From the NCBI GenBank assembly GCA_949152475.1, contig OX424567.1, positions 23,337,402 through 23,401,401 of the forward strand: a DNA stretch of 64,000 bases, given 5' to 3'. A program made the translations under genes and the position numbers. Positions 49,151-58,617 of the stretch are shown here, piece by piece (within the stretch, counting starts at the first letter, position 1; each line of letters opens with the position of its first letter). Origin of the DNA: Terebella lapidaria. Lineage: Eukaryota > Annelida > Polychaeta > Terebellida > Terebellidae. The notes beneath the pieces are model-generated. The model saw only the letters and a program-made list of their open reading frames with translations, was not told where the DNA came from and ran no database searches.

Positions 49151-50582
49151 GTGAAAGCGCACCTAAAGCAACAGATGCTGAAGCGTCACGGAGCAACAGA
49201 CAAGACTCAGGCAACAATGAACGTACCACTCAGCATGGAAGAGCTTGGCCGAGCAGAGACAGCTATTTTCCAGTTTGTACAGAGCATGCATTTTGACCGA
49301 GAGATGAAACGCTTGGGTGAATCGGCCGAAAAGGATGAAGGCAAACGAGGCCGAGTATCCAAAGACAGCAGCATTATACGCCTGGATTAATGGCTGAAAG
49401 ACAACCTTCTTCGAGTAGGTGGACGTCTCAGAAGGAGCATGCTTCCAGATGAAACCAAACACCCAATCCTGCTTCCACACAAGTGCAAGGTCACTCGGAT
49501 GATTATCCGCCACATCCATGCAAACTTGGGGCATGCTGGACGCAACCACGTACTGGCTAGTTTGAGACAGAAGTACTGGGTCAAACACGCCAATGCCGCT
49601 GTACGTCATGTGATATCTTCCTGTGTCATGTGTAGGTGCGAAAGACAACCTGTAGGCGAACAAAAGATGTCCGATCTCCCTGCAGAGCGCCTGACTCCAG
49701 CCCCACCATTTACGTACACTGGAGTCGATTACTTCGGTCCTTTTCTTATCAAGGAAGGCCGCGAGGAACTCAAAAGGTATGGCGTGTTGTTCACATGTCT
49801 CACAAGTCGTATAATCCATGTGGAAACAGCAAACTCACTGGAGACAGACAGCTTCATACAAGCCTTGCGGCGGTTCACAGCACGCAGAGGGAACGTGAAA
49901 CAGTTGAGGTCCGACAATGGTATGAACTTCGTGGGGGCTGAAAGAGAGCTGTTTCAATCTATGGATCAAGGTCGCATCAGGAAATGCATGCAGGCAAAAG
50001 ATATCGACTGGATCTTCAATCCTCCAGCTGCAAGTCATATGGGCGGTATTTGGGAGAGGCTCATAAGGAGCGTTCGCAAGACACTCTCCTCCCTGCTCCA
50101 TGACCAAGGTACCCGTTTGGACATTGAGTCCTTCCGCACACTGCTCACGGAAGTAGAAGGAATCGTGAACTCTCGTCCACTCACAACCGTGTCCAGCGAC
50201 GTCAACGACTTGGAGGCACTGACCCCAAGTCACTTGCTGACCTTGAAGTCCGTTCGAGCCCGAGGATATGTATAGTCGCAAGCGATGGAGAAGGGTTCAG
50301 CACCTGGCCAACTTGTTTTGGACACGTTGGAAACGAGAGTACCTCCTCACTCTGCAGACTCGTCAGAAGTGGAATCAACCAAGAAGGAACCTTCAGATCG
50401 GGGACATCGTCTTGGTGAAGGACGAGAACACACCAAGGAACAAGTGGCCAATGGGATGCGTCGTAGCCACAGAGCCTGACAGCCAAGGAATGGTCAGGAG
50501 CGTCAAACTGAAGACACAGACTACAGAGTTACGAAGGCCAATCTCAAAGCTCGTTCTGTTGTTGCCCACAGAGGAAGCCTAA
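49151..50582 (+). pseudogene. BEL integrase and C-terminal domain, broken
   Basis: The integrase follows in the same frame class. The zinc-binding HIHANLGHAGRNHVLASLRQ ... CVMCRC precedes the catalytic core with GVDYFGPF, RSDNGMNF and the MGGIWERLIRS glutamate (D, D, E all visible between 49726 and 50070). A TAG at 50273 and a frame change lead into 50268-50582 (NLFWTRWKREYLLTLQ ... GDIVLVKDENTPRNKWPMG), the C-terminal domain typical of BEL/Pao integrases. The catalytic triad is present although the ORF is interrupted. Confidence 0.9.
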
Positions 50583-50689
50583 GCTAGATCATAACGCCTA
50601 TGTAATGCACACATGTTTGTATGTTTGTGCTACTTGTGCATCTGTTTCTTTATAAGGGTTAAGCCTATACAGGCTCAAGAGGCCGAGAA

Positions 50690-51233
50690 TGTAGATGCCC
50701 AATTCATAATGTTACATGATATGTTGGCCCATGTAGCAAAGGCACACGTTCACAAGTCTCAAGGTCGGCGGTTCAAGCCCCACCATGAACCATAATATTT
50801 CAAAGGGTTTAATTTCGTATTTTTCTCGTATTTTATCTTGTAATATGCAAATAGGGTCATGTGATTCATGTTACCAGTACCGTTGTTATGTACACAAAGA
50901 TTTCAAATCAGTAAACAAACGAACAGTGAACAATGGTGATGATTTGACTTGGACTGTGTTCAATGGGATTGTAGAAACACAGATGTAAGTAATCTTCCTG
51001 TTTTCTCTTGTTGTATTTAAATGGACCACGCTGTTAGCCTGTATTATTGAATCTGTAGATTTTATTGTGTGTTTAGAAACGGCAATTGTTTGGTCTGAAC
51101 TTTGTCATTTGTAAATGGCCTATGTTTACGTACATATGTATGGTAGATATGTGTATACATTTCACTCAGTGGAATATCTTTTGGTTTTATTGTAGTTTTC
51201 TGTACCGTGCCTACGCGCCAACGTGATAACGTT
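50690..51233 (+). repeat. BEL 3' LTR, left part
   Basis: Matches 43070-43610 of the 5' LTR, starting TGTAGATGCCC after a purine-rich GAGGCCGAGAA. It is interrupted at GATAACGTT by the Ty3 element and continues at 58513-58612. The tRNA-like stretch is at 50723-50790, with differences from the 5' copy in the A-box part (TAGCAAAGGCACAC). Confidence 0.94.
51229..51233 (+). other. Ty3 target-site duplication, left (ACGTT)
   Basis: ACGTT occurs here and at 58508-58512, directly flanking the two Ty3 LTRs. The uninterrupted BEL 5' LTR has a single GATAACGTTCT at the matching position, proving the duplication. Confidence 0.95.
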
Positions 51234-51551
51234 TGTGGTGAATATTTCTATAACTACATGTATATGTCAGCCCATGTCACGAGTCACCCGCAGTAACCAG
51301 TTCCACGCCGTGAAGTGCTGGGAATGCACCTGCTGACGTCACCAGTCCAGAACGGGATTCCCGAGGGATGGCACCGAATACGTCACCAGGCACGTCACCA
51401 CGTGACCCAGCGTCACCGAGCGCGAGACGACGAAGGAAGCCGGGGCAGTTGTGTTATCACCTTCAAGGAGACCAGATCGTCCATACCGATCCACACAACC
51501 AACTGCGACTTCACGCTTCTACCTTACACTAGGTTAGTAGCAATATACAAT
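51234..51551 (+). repeat. Ty3 element 5' LTR
   Basis: 318 bp, beginning TGTGGTGAATATT and ending ATATACAAT. The last bases are AAT rather than CA if the 5-bp target duplication is taken at face value. GC-richer than the surroundings, with CACGTCACCACGTGACCC near 51390 (two E-box-like CACGTG/CACGT sites). It differs from the 3' LTR at 51247, 51332 and 51370 approximately. Confidence 0.95.
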
Positions 51552-51552
51552 A

Positions 51553-51566
51553 TTGGCGACGAGGAT
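51553..51566 (+). other. Ty3 primer binding site candidate
   Basis: TTGGCGACGAGGAT follows the 5' LTR after one base. TGGCGAC-type primer sites are common in animal Ty3/gypsy elements. I do not assign the tRNA with confidence. Confidence 0.6.
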
Positions 51567-52652
51567 TTTCTACTGTAATCCACACGGAAGAATAACTCGT
51601 ATTTCGTATATTTATTATGTAATTTGATGTGAAATATCGCTCGCTGTGCTATTTCTTGATTTGAGTGAGCCGCCATTTTCTTCGCTTGATTGCTCAGACT
51701 GACCGATAACATCGATCAATAATCTAGAACTATCAGTGAAATCCTTTGACGGTTTGCGATAATATATATGTGAATTGTATTTTGAATGTTCATATTTCCT
51801 GATATTGAATGTATTTTGAGTGGATGATTTGATTTTCACTCGGAAAAACTTTGATAAACTTTGCTGATTTTTGCGTGTTCGTTCACCATTTGAACAACGT
51901 GGCGCGACTTTCATATTGGTGCACGGCATCTATCATAACGTGCTATGTCTAATTCTGGTTAGGCATTTCACATTTCGTAGTGTCTGATTCAAGTTAGGCA
52001 CACTTTTGTGTATAATCCGCGTGCTCAGCGATTTTTGGTGTGTAAACCTAAAATTATACAATTGTATTTGTTGTAACTTTTACATGTTAGTTTGTAATGT
52101 GTAATTGGTAAATCACGTGTAGACTACATCAAACTTTAGATTTATATTCTATCCAACTAAATCCATTGAATAACTTTCATATTTATTTAGGAGTTGTTCT
52201 GTTAAATCGATAGAATTTAAATCAAAATAAATAAATATATTAATTTCATTTAAATTAATATTAAATAAATAATTATACCTCGTATCTAAGTGAAATATTG
52301 AAATAGTTGGAAATTTTTTTCATATTCTATATTAATTTGGCTATTGTTAATATTTATTCCTTGCATGTGAATGTAGTAATTGCTGTTAAACGTATACATT
52401 TGTCATTGTAATCAGTTTAATATTGTTACTTGTTGTATACTGCTACGCTTAGTGTTATACCTCGGGACCTCGTATCGTTTTTGATACCACATAGATATTG
52501 TTACATAATTTAGTGTGAACTAAATGAATATTTATAAAATATTTCCATTTTGAGCAAAATGTCTAAATAAAACTTGTTAAAAGAGAATACTGGGATTATC
52601 CAATTCTGGTTGGGTAACCTTGGTAATCAGTAGATAAAATTAAATCTGTAAT

Positions 52653-52684
<32 letters not shown>

Positions 52685-52730
52685 TTTTTAACTCGCGACA
52701 TTTTTTGGTTTTGCTGTAACGATTTTTGGC
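51567..52730 (+). other. Ty3 leader with A26 tract
   Basis: A 1.16 kb AT-rich untranslated leader, unusually long and of different base composition from gag. It has repeated TCTAATTCTGGTTAGGCA / CTGATTCAAGTTAGGCAC (51947 and 51986) and CCAATTCTGGTTGGGTAA (52599). A run of 26 A residues lies at 52657-52682, about 48 bp before the gag ATG. No ORF of note on the plus strand. Confidence 0.7.
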
Positions 52731-54680
52731 ATGGATTTGAACACTGCTACATCAGATCAACTGCAAAGTTTGCCGGGTGTAGGAGCCTCACGAGCTAGGA
52801 AAATCATCAGTCTACAGCCGGATGGTATCACTTTGGAGACCCTGATAGCCACCAGTGGTTTGACTCTAGAGGCGATTCAGAGTTACTATAGAGATGGTTT
52901 AATCAAGAAGATACCTGGAATGGATGACCAGTCAATAACTCCTGCATCTAACACTACTACTGGTACTGGCGCTGAGGAAAAAGAGGACAGCACACCTACA
53001 ACTGACGGAAACGCTGGATCAAAACAACAAGAACAGCCGATGATGGACATGTTCCAACAAATGCTGCAACTGCAACAACAAAGTCAATCTCAGATGATGA
53101 GTCAAATGCAGATGCAGTTTGCACAGATGATGTCTGTGGTTCAATCACAGTATAGTCCGCCTGCTAACCCAGCTTTTCAGCCAATGAGATTTCCGCCAGC
53201 AACATCAACGTTTAACATGCCACCACCAGGTTTTCCTGCTGTACCAACTCTTTCTTCACAACCGTCACTGAGTAGCACGTCTACATATCAGTCACCTCTT
53301 TTGGCAGCTGCTGTATCACCACCTAATGTGCATTTACCAGCTACGGCGTCAGCTGCGTCTCTTGCTCAAGACCCGTCATACAACAAGATTCTTTCTCAAG
53401 TACCTGCTGATAATGTGTATGGTGGTGCTCACTTGAAGGAGTCTAAACAGAAGAAGGTCAAACAGGAGCCGCAACAAGCTGCCCGCAGTAGCAAGGACAA
53501 GTGTGATGCATCTAAATATCAGAAGAAGCAAGCTGTGGCAGTAGCACCTAATCTGGAGGACGAGACTGAATCTGTTAAGAAGAGGAGGGAGAAGAGTAGG
53601 AAGGCGAGTAGGTCCAGTGTGAAGGACGAGTCGGACATCGAAGAGTCAAGTGAGGTAGAATCTTCAACTGATTCTGAGTCGAGTGACTCACAAGCTTCCT
53701 CAGACGGATCTCAGCGTGCTCGTCAACGCCGTGGGCGAGGTAACCAGAATCGGAAACAGACGCCTGCACTCCCAAAGATGGAGGTATTTGAGGGAGATCC
53801 TAACCGGTGGGGCGCCTTCTATTTCTCGTTCAAGCGTGTGTGCAAATCGCACAAGTGGTCTACTCGCGAGAAGCGCGATATTTTGATATCCTGTTTGCGT
53901 GGTAGAGCTATTGACTATCTAAAGAACCGTCCTCGCGAGGCGTGGCATGACTATGACCGTTTGGTGCGCGATCTGAAGCGTCGGTATGGCCAAGCCACTG
54001 AAGTAAGCGTCCTGCGACGTGAACTACAGAGTATCCGGCAGAATGATAGCGAGTCTATTGATGATTTTGCGGATCGTGTTTACGACACCTGTCTTCACGC
54101 TTATCCCGACCTGTCCGAGCGACAATTACAAGTGTTTGCGACAGAAGCCTTTCTGCGTGGTTGTCGGGACAAGCAATCAGTCATCTGGGTGATGGAGAAG
54201 AACCCAGCAACCATCATGCAAGCTGTCAGGTACCATAAAGCCAGTGCTCAGAATCTAAAGCTGGCCGGAAAGTCGTATCATACCCGACAAGTTGCGTTCC
54301 AGCCGGAGCCGGAGCCCGTTCGTGCAGTGTCACATCAAGTCCCCGAGGATGTTGCAGAACTTCGCCGAGATCTACGGAAAACCCAGGAGCAATTGTCAGA
54401 GCTTCGGGCCTTGTTCTCCAAGCTGAAGCCGCCAGAATCCAAGGAAAACGTATCAGCTCCTGCACAGAAATTCCATTGTTTCAACTGTGGGGATCCATCT
54501 CATATGGCTAGAGACTGTCCACAGAAAGGGAATCGGTCCAGATCCTCCAGTCCGAAACCAGGAGATCGACGAGGATCCACCTCTCCCTCATCTAGGTCTC
54601 GTTGCTATCAAACTGGGAATTTCGCCAAGGAGTGTACCTCCCGAGGAGGTCGTTCTGCATCTCCACAGCCGTCAAACTAA
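52731..54680 (+). CDS. Ty3 Gag with N-terminal helix-hairpin-helix
   Basis: An intact 649-aa capsid protein. Residues 1-30 read LNTATSDQLQSLPGVGASRA and KII, a helix-hairpin-helix of the type found in ComEA and DNA repair proteins (LPGVG hairpin 14-18). A Gln/Met-rich stretch (about 100-145) and a Pro/Ser-rich region follow, then a charged Lys/Ser/Glu stretch (about 225-340). The Gag core is about 350-520 (FEGDPNRWGAFYFSFKRVC ... LRRELQSIRQNDSESIDDFADRV). A CCHC zinc knuckle lies at 583-596 (CFNCGDPSHMARDC). A second knuckle is degenerate (CYQTGNFAKEC at 625, lacking the second Cys). Gag assembles the particle and binds genomic RNA. The 3' end overlaps pol by up to 79 bp, with pol in the -1 frame. 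Confidence 0.95.
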   Translation: MDLNTATSDQLQSLPGVGASRARKIISLQPDGITLETLIATSGLTLEAIQSYYRDGLIKKIPGMDDQSITPASNTTTGTGAEEKEDSTPTTDGNAGSKQQEQPMMDMFQQMLQLQQQSQSQMMSQMQMQFAQMMSVVQSQYSPPANPAFQPMRFPPATSTFNMPPPGFPAVPTLSSQPSLSSTSTYQSPLLAAAVSPPNVHLPATASAASLAQDPSYNKILSQVPADNVYGGAHLKESKQKKVKQEPQQAARSSKDKCDASKYQKKQAVAVAPNLEDETESVKKRREKSRKASRSSVKDESDIEESSEVESSTDSESSDSQASSDGSQRARQRRGRGNQNRKQTPALPKMEVFEGDPNRWGAFYFSFKRVCKSHKWSTREKRDILISCLRGRAIDYLKNRPREAWHDYDRLVRDLKRRYGQATEVSVLRRELQSIRQNDSESIDDFADRVYDTCLHAYPDLSERQLQVFATEAFLRGCRDKQSVIWVMEKNPATIMQAVRYHKASAQNLKLAGKSYHTRQVAFQPEPEPVRAVSHQVPEDVAELRRDLRKTQEQLSELRALFSKLKPPESKENVSAPAQKFHCFNCGDPSHMARDCPQKGNRSRSSSPKPGDRRGSTSPSSRSRCYQTGNFAKECTSRGGRSASPQPSN

Positions 54681-56689
54681 TCAGGACCACGTGTGACGCC
54701 CAACAGTCGCTGGTCCGGACGGAATCGGGCGGTATAAACAATGTAAATACGGATGTGGGTTTAATAAAGGTTGGAAAGATAGATGTCACTGTTGATTGTT
54801 TTGTAAATAACATTACACCAGAATCTCCAATTCCGGTTGGGGATGGTTCTGTAAATAAAACTTTGTCTGAATCTCCAATTCCGGTTGGGGATTGCTCTGT
54901 AAATAACACTGAGACTGAGTCTCCAATTCCGGTTGGGGGGATACCAGTTGGTGTAAATGAAACTTTGAATGTAGATGTCGAGGGAGGAAGTAGTGTTCGT
55001 CACCATACTCGTTCTGCTGATGGCTCAGGCGACATTCTATGCCCAGCGCAGAGTAGAGCTATCACCATTCCAGTAGTATTATTTGGTCTTCCGTTACAAG
55101 CCGTTATTGATACTGCAGCGGAAGTTACCGTTGTCCGAGAAGGAGTCTTGAGCTCCATCGATATCCCATACGTGGGGGAGCCTGCCGCTTTGCGGGGCGC
55201 GTTCGATAGTAAGGCGGTTGTTGGAACTAGGTACCGAGATGTTCCAGTTACTATCGAAGACCAGACATATTTGGGCGAGATTGTTTCAGCCCCACTACGA
55301 GATGAGGTATTGATCGGGAACGATTTTCTGCATCGTCATGGAGCTGTAGTTGACTTCAATCAATGCACTGTAACCCTACGAGGCAATGCCACGAATCCCC
55401 ATCTAATCCCTGCAACATCATGTGTACATACGCCATGTCCAGTGAGTCCGGTCAATATTGTAACAGTTTCTCAGCATACCAGAATTCCGGCGTATTCCGT
55501 CCGGTTTGTATCCTGTGAAGTTCAGGCATCAGCTGATCAGGAATTTGTCATAGAAAATGCACACCAAGATCCATCACTAATCTCTCCACGATCGATAGTG
55601 AAGGCTGATGGAGCCCACACTGTGTTCCCGGTGATTAATTGCCATGACCACAGTGTTTCCCTGAAGACGGGGCAAGTAGTTGGGTATGCTGAAGAAGTGA
55701 TGGAGGCTCCCGCAGTCTCCTCTGAAACCGTTCGCCAGATAACCCGTCAATTGACTATAAACCAGGGGAATGAAGTACCCGAGCATCTACTGAAGCTGTA
55801 CTCAGAGACTATCGAAAATATCCCTGTTGAACATCATCCTGGAGTCGCCTCCCTGTTGTCTGAATACTCCGATGTATTTGCCAGCCATGATCTAGATTTA
55901 GGCTGTTTTGCTAAAATCAAACACCGGATCATACTGTCTGATCCGACCCCGGTTAAACAGCGGCTTCGCCGAACTCCTTTGGGATTTCAAAATGAAGAGG
56001 AAAAACACATCCAGTCCATGTTGGAGAAAGGAGTGATCTCTCCGTCCAGTTCCGAGTACGCTTCAGCTCCGGTACTGATCCGGAAACGTGACGGGACTGT
56101 GCGGTATTGCATTGACTATCGCGAATTAAACGCCCGCACCGTCAAAGACACCTTTCCGTTACCTCTCATTGAGGACTGCCTTGACGCTCTGGAAGGTACG
56201 CAGTTCTTCAGTACATTAGACCTGGCAGCCGGCTATTGGCAAATTGAGATTGATCCCGCCGATCGGCATAAAACGGCTTTCATCACTAAATTTGGTTTGT
56301 ATGAATACAACCGAATGAGCTTTGGCTTATGTAACGCACCGGCTAGTTTTCAACGGATCATGAACTATGTCCTCACTGGGTTGACCTGGCGCCATGTGCT
56401 CGCATATCTGGATGATGTGATCGTCCTGGGAAAGCAGCCCAGCGATGCGCTTGACAAGCTGAGAGAAGTATTTCAACGGTTCAGGGAGCACAACCTAAAA
56501 CTTAAGCCGAAAAAGTGTCATCTACTGCGAACTGAAGTGGCGTTTCTTGGGCGTCGTGTAAATGCTAATGGTATACACGTTCCATATGATATCACTAGAG
56601 ATCATCTCTCGTTGGCAACGACCCGTGCCTCAGAAGGAACTGCTAGCATTCTTGGGCTTCATGAATTACCATCGGGATTTCATTGCTAA
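54602..56689 (+). pseudogene. Ty3 Pol part 1: protease and reverse transcriptase
   Basis: The frame opens within gag (-1 relative to it), so Pol is probably made by -1 frameshifting; no canonical slippery heptamer was found in the overlap. A linker with three 16-residue ESPIPVG repeats (54821-54964) precedes the protease (AVIDTAAEVTVV near 55103, triplet DTA). It ends at VLIGNDFLHRHGAVVDF. The RT has RYCIDYRELN, FFSTLDLAAGYWQIEI, KTAFITKFGLYEYNRMSFGL, AYLDDVIVLG (about 56402-56431, YLDD intact) and KKCHLLRTEVAFLG. Near 56590-56612 a one-base indel moves the coding frame to that of 56562-58040, and this frame ends 56687. Confidence 0.93.
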
Positions 56690-58040
56690 GTACGCTCATA
56701 TTTCATACTGCTTATATCAGCTAGCAGCCAAGTCTAAGGCCAGGGCCCCCCTGTCCTGGGAGGAAGAACATGAAGAGGCTTTTCAACAGCTGAAGCACAT
56801 GCTGGATGCCACCCATTGCTTAGCTTTCCCCAAGTCCACTGGTGAATTCATACTAGACACCGACGCGTCCGATGTATGTATAGGAGCTGCTTTGAGCCAA
56901 GTCCAGAACGGCCAGGAGGTGCCTATCTCGTTCGCCAGCAAGGCATTGCTGGACGCACAAAAGAAGTACTGTACTACTAGGAAGGAGCTGCTGGCTGTGG
57001 TCACGTTCACGAGGCAGTTTAGGCATTATCTGCTAGGGCGTTCATTTATCATTCGAACGGATCATCATAGCCTAGTCTGGTTGATGCGGTTCCGACAGCC
57101 ACATGGACAATTGGCTCGATGGCTTGAGGAGCTAGCTCAATATGAAATGAAAATTATCCATCGATCCGGGAGTAAACACCTCAATGCTGATTTGATGTCA
57201 CGGCTACCAGATCCTCTAGAATCTTGCACCTGTTATGAGGCCGGATGTCGCCTGGAGAGCTTACCGTGCGGCGGTTGTAATTATTGTGCTCGTGCTCATC
57301 ATCAGTGGGAACGTTTCCTTGAAGATGTAGACGATGTCCTACCGTTAGCCGTCCGGTGCACTGAGTCTCGTACTGAACTGGTCCAGGAGGAGCCTTCAAT
57401 TCTTGTTGAGGGATCTTCTGCTGGTATCACCTCAGTGAACTCAATCACATTTGACTTGTCGCAGATTCAGGAAACTATCGGGTTAGGTGGCTATACCAAG
57501 GAGGAGCTGCGTTCGGCTCAACTGTCAGATGCAGATCTGGCACCCCTAGTTCCATGGAAGGAAAACGACAAGGCACCGAGAGAAGATGAACTCTTGCTAC
57601 AGAGTGCTACCACCAAGAAGCTTTGGTCACTGCAACGTCAACTTTCTGTTCAAGATGGCGTCCTGTACTACTTGTGGGAAGACAGAGATCGCACTCACAA
57701 AAAGCTAATAGTGCCGGATTCACTGAGAGTGGAGCTGTTGCAGCTAGCCCACGATGTTTCGGGTCATTCGGGACAACAGAGAACCTTTGATCGCCTGAAG
57801 GTCAACTTCTTCTGGCCCAAAATGCGACGTGATGTGTACCTATATGTACAGACCTGTGGAATCTGTAACCGAAGTAAAAAGCCGTCCGTCAAGCCTAAAG
57901 CCAGATTAGGGAGTTATCATGCCGGATCTCCAATGGAGCGAGTCGGGTTCGGACAGCTAGTTTCAATTCAGGTTGAGGCTGAGTCCGGGCCCGGGGGAAA
58001 GAATGTTGGTATAACTGTATATCACTGTATTAACATGTAG
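56590..58040 (+). pseudogene. Ty3 Pol part 2: RNase H and truncated integrase
   Basis: After the frameshift, RWQRPVPQKELLAFLGFMNY and the RNase H follow (DTDASDVCIGAALSQ at about 56857; TTRKELLAVV; IIRTDHHSLVWL). A Cys-rich insert (57226-57290) separates it from the integrase zinc finger (LAHDVSGHSGQQ ... VQTCGICNRSKK). Right after SPMERV (about 57932-57949), where the catalytic core should start, the sequence changes to one resembling the 3' untranslated part (about 95 bp later), and it stops at 58038. No D, D, E residues of the core remain. A deletion of about 1 kb or more is inferred. Confidence 0.92.
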
Positions 58041-58110
58041 TCGCGGGACAGGTGGCTCCAATTCCAGTTGGGGCTCAGTCCGCGACTAGGGAATGAATGT
58101 TAGTATGAGT
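57959..58110 (+). repeat. Diverged 96-bp direct repeat at pol 3' end
   Basis: TTTCAATTCAGGTTGAGGCT then GAGTCCG (57961) resembles CTCCAATTCCAGTTGGGGCT then CAGTCCG (58057), and GAATGTTGGTATAACTGTAT resembles GAATGTTAGTATGAGTGTGT. The first copy now supplies the C-terminal codons of the truncated integrase. Confidence 0.65.
58038..58088 (+). other. 9-bp inverted repeat at pol stop codon
   Basis: TAGTCGCGG (58038-58046) and CCGCGACTA (58080-58088) form a perfect stem with a 33-nt loop. The pol stop codon TAG is the first base triplet of the stem. The loop carries CCAATTCCAGTTGGGG, itself a partly self-complementary motif found elsewhere in the element. Its role is unknown. Confidence 0.6.
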
Positions 58111-58162
58111 GTGTCATTCTAGTGTAAATACTGTAAATATGTTCTCCCCTCTAAAAATAGAA

Positions 58163-58189
58163 AAGAAAAAAAAACAAGTAAGGGGGGAG
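58163..58189 (+). other. Ty3 polypurine tract
   Basis: AAAAGAAAAAAAAACAAGTA followed by AGGGGGGAG directly abuts the 3' LTR, the expected place for the plus-strand primer. Confidence 0.8.
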
Positions 58190-58507
58190 TGTGGTGAATA
58201 TTCCTATAACTACATGTATATGTCAGCCCATGTCACGAGTCACCCGCAGTAACCAGTTCCACGCCGTGAAGTGCTGGGAAAGCACCTGCTGACGTCACCA
58301 GTCCAGAACGGGATTCCCGAGGGAGGGCACCGAATACGTCACCAGGCACGTCACCACGTGACCCAGCGTCACCGAGCGCGAGACGACGAAGGAAGCCGGG
58401 GCAGTTGTGTTATCACCTTCAAGGAGACCAGATCGTCCATACCGATCCACACAACCAACTGCGACTTCACGCTTCTACCTTACACTAGGTTAGTAGCAAT
58501 ATACAAT
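58190..58507 (+). repeat. Ty3 element 3' LTR
   Basis: 318 bp, the same length as the 5' LTR, with about three substitutions (for example GGGAAAGCACC against GGGAATGCACC). Followed by the right ACGTT duplication. Confidence 0.96.
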
Positions 58508-58512
58508 ACGTT

Positions 58513-58612
58513 CTTACGCCAACCCAACGAATGTAAATAAACTGCTGCACGAGTCACAGAGCTTGTTTCTTCATCACATTGCAACGATCCCTGTAGATCT
58601 ACGCCATCTACA
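58513..58612 (+). repeat. BEL 3' LTR, right part
   Basis: Continues the LTR from 51233: CTTACGCCAACCCAACGAAT through the AATAAA-containing stretch to CATCTACA. It lacks seven bases (CCTCAAC) of the 5' LTR near its end. Followed by ATGAG (58613-58617), the right target duplication. Confidence 0.94.
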
Positions 58613-58617
58613 ATGAG

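Larger units (their letters stand above)
51234..58507 (+). mobile_element. Ty3/gypsy LTR retrotransposon, young, integrase-deleted
   Basis: 7274 bp, inserted into the BEL 3' LTR. It has two 318-bp LTRs, a primer-binding-site candidate, a 1.2 kb leader, gag (52731-54680), pol in the -1 frame (with one further frameshift) and a polypurine tract. The order PR-RT-RNase H-IN marks Ty3/gypsy. No envelope and no chromodomain are seen. The LTRs differ at about three positions, so insertion was recent. The integrase lacks its catalytic core. Confidence 0.97.
43070..58612 (+). mobile_element. BEL/Pao LTR retrotransposon with nested Ty3 insert
   Basis: The element has two LTRs beginning TGTAGATGCCC and ending CATCTACA, and a gag-pol in BEL/Pao order: DUF1759-like Gag, zinc knuckles, aspartic protease, RT, RNase H and integrase. 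The outer ATGAG duplication proves a single insertion 43070-58612. The 3' LTR is split by the younger Ty3 element (51234-58507). Without the insert the element is about 8.26 kb, including an internal 674-bp duplication. Many stops and frame changes make it defective. It is a resident of animal genomes, not a known virus. Confidence 0.95.

Noticed and set aside
54602..54680. Canonical -1 slippery heptamer in the gag-pol overlap
   Set aside because: Pol is in the -1 frame, but no X XXY YYZ heptamer in the gag frame could be seen in the overlap; the mechanism is left open.
54592..55006. Minus-strand ORFs with repeated TGIGDS-type units opposite Ty3 pol
   Set aside because: The periodicity is the 48-bp repeat of the pol linker read backwards, not a separate repeat protein.
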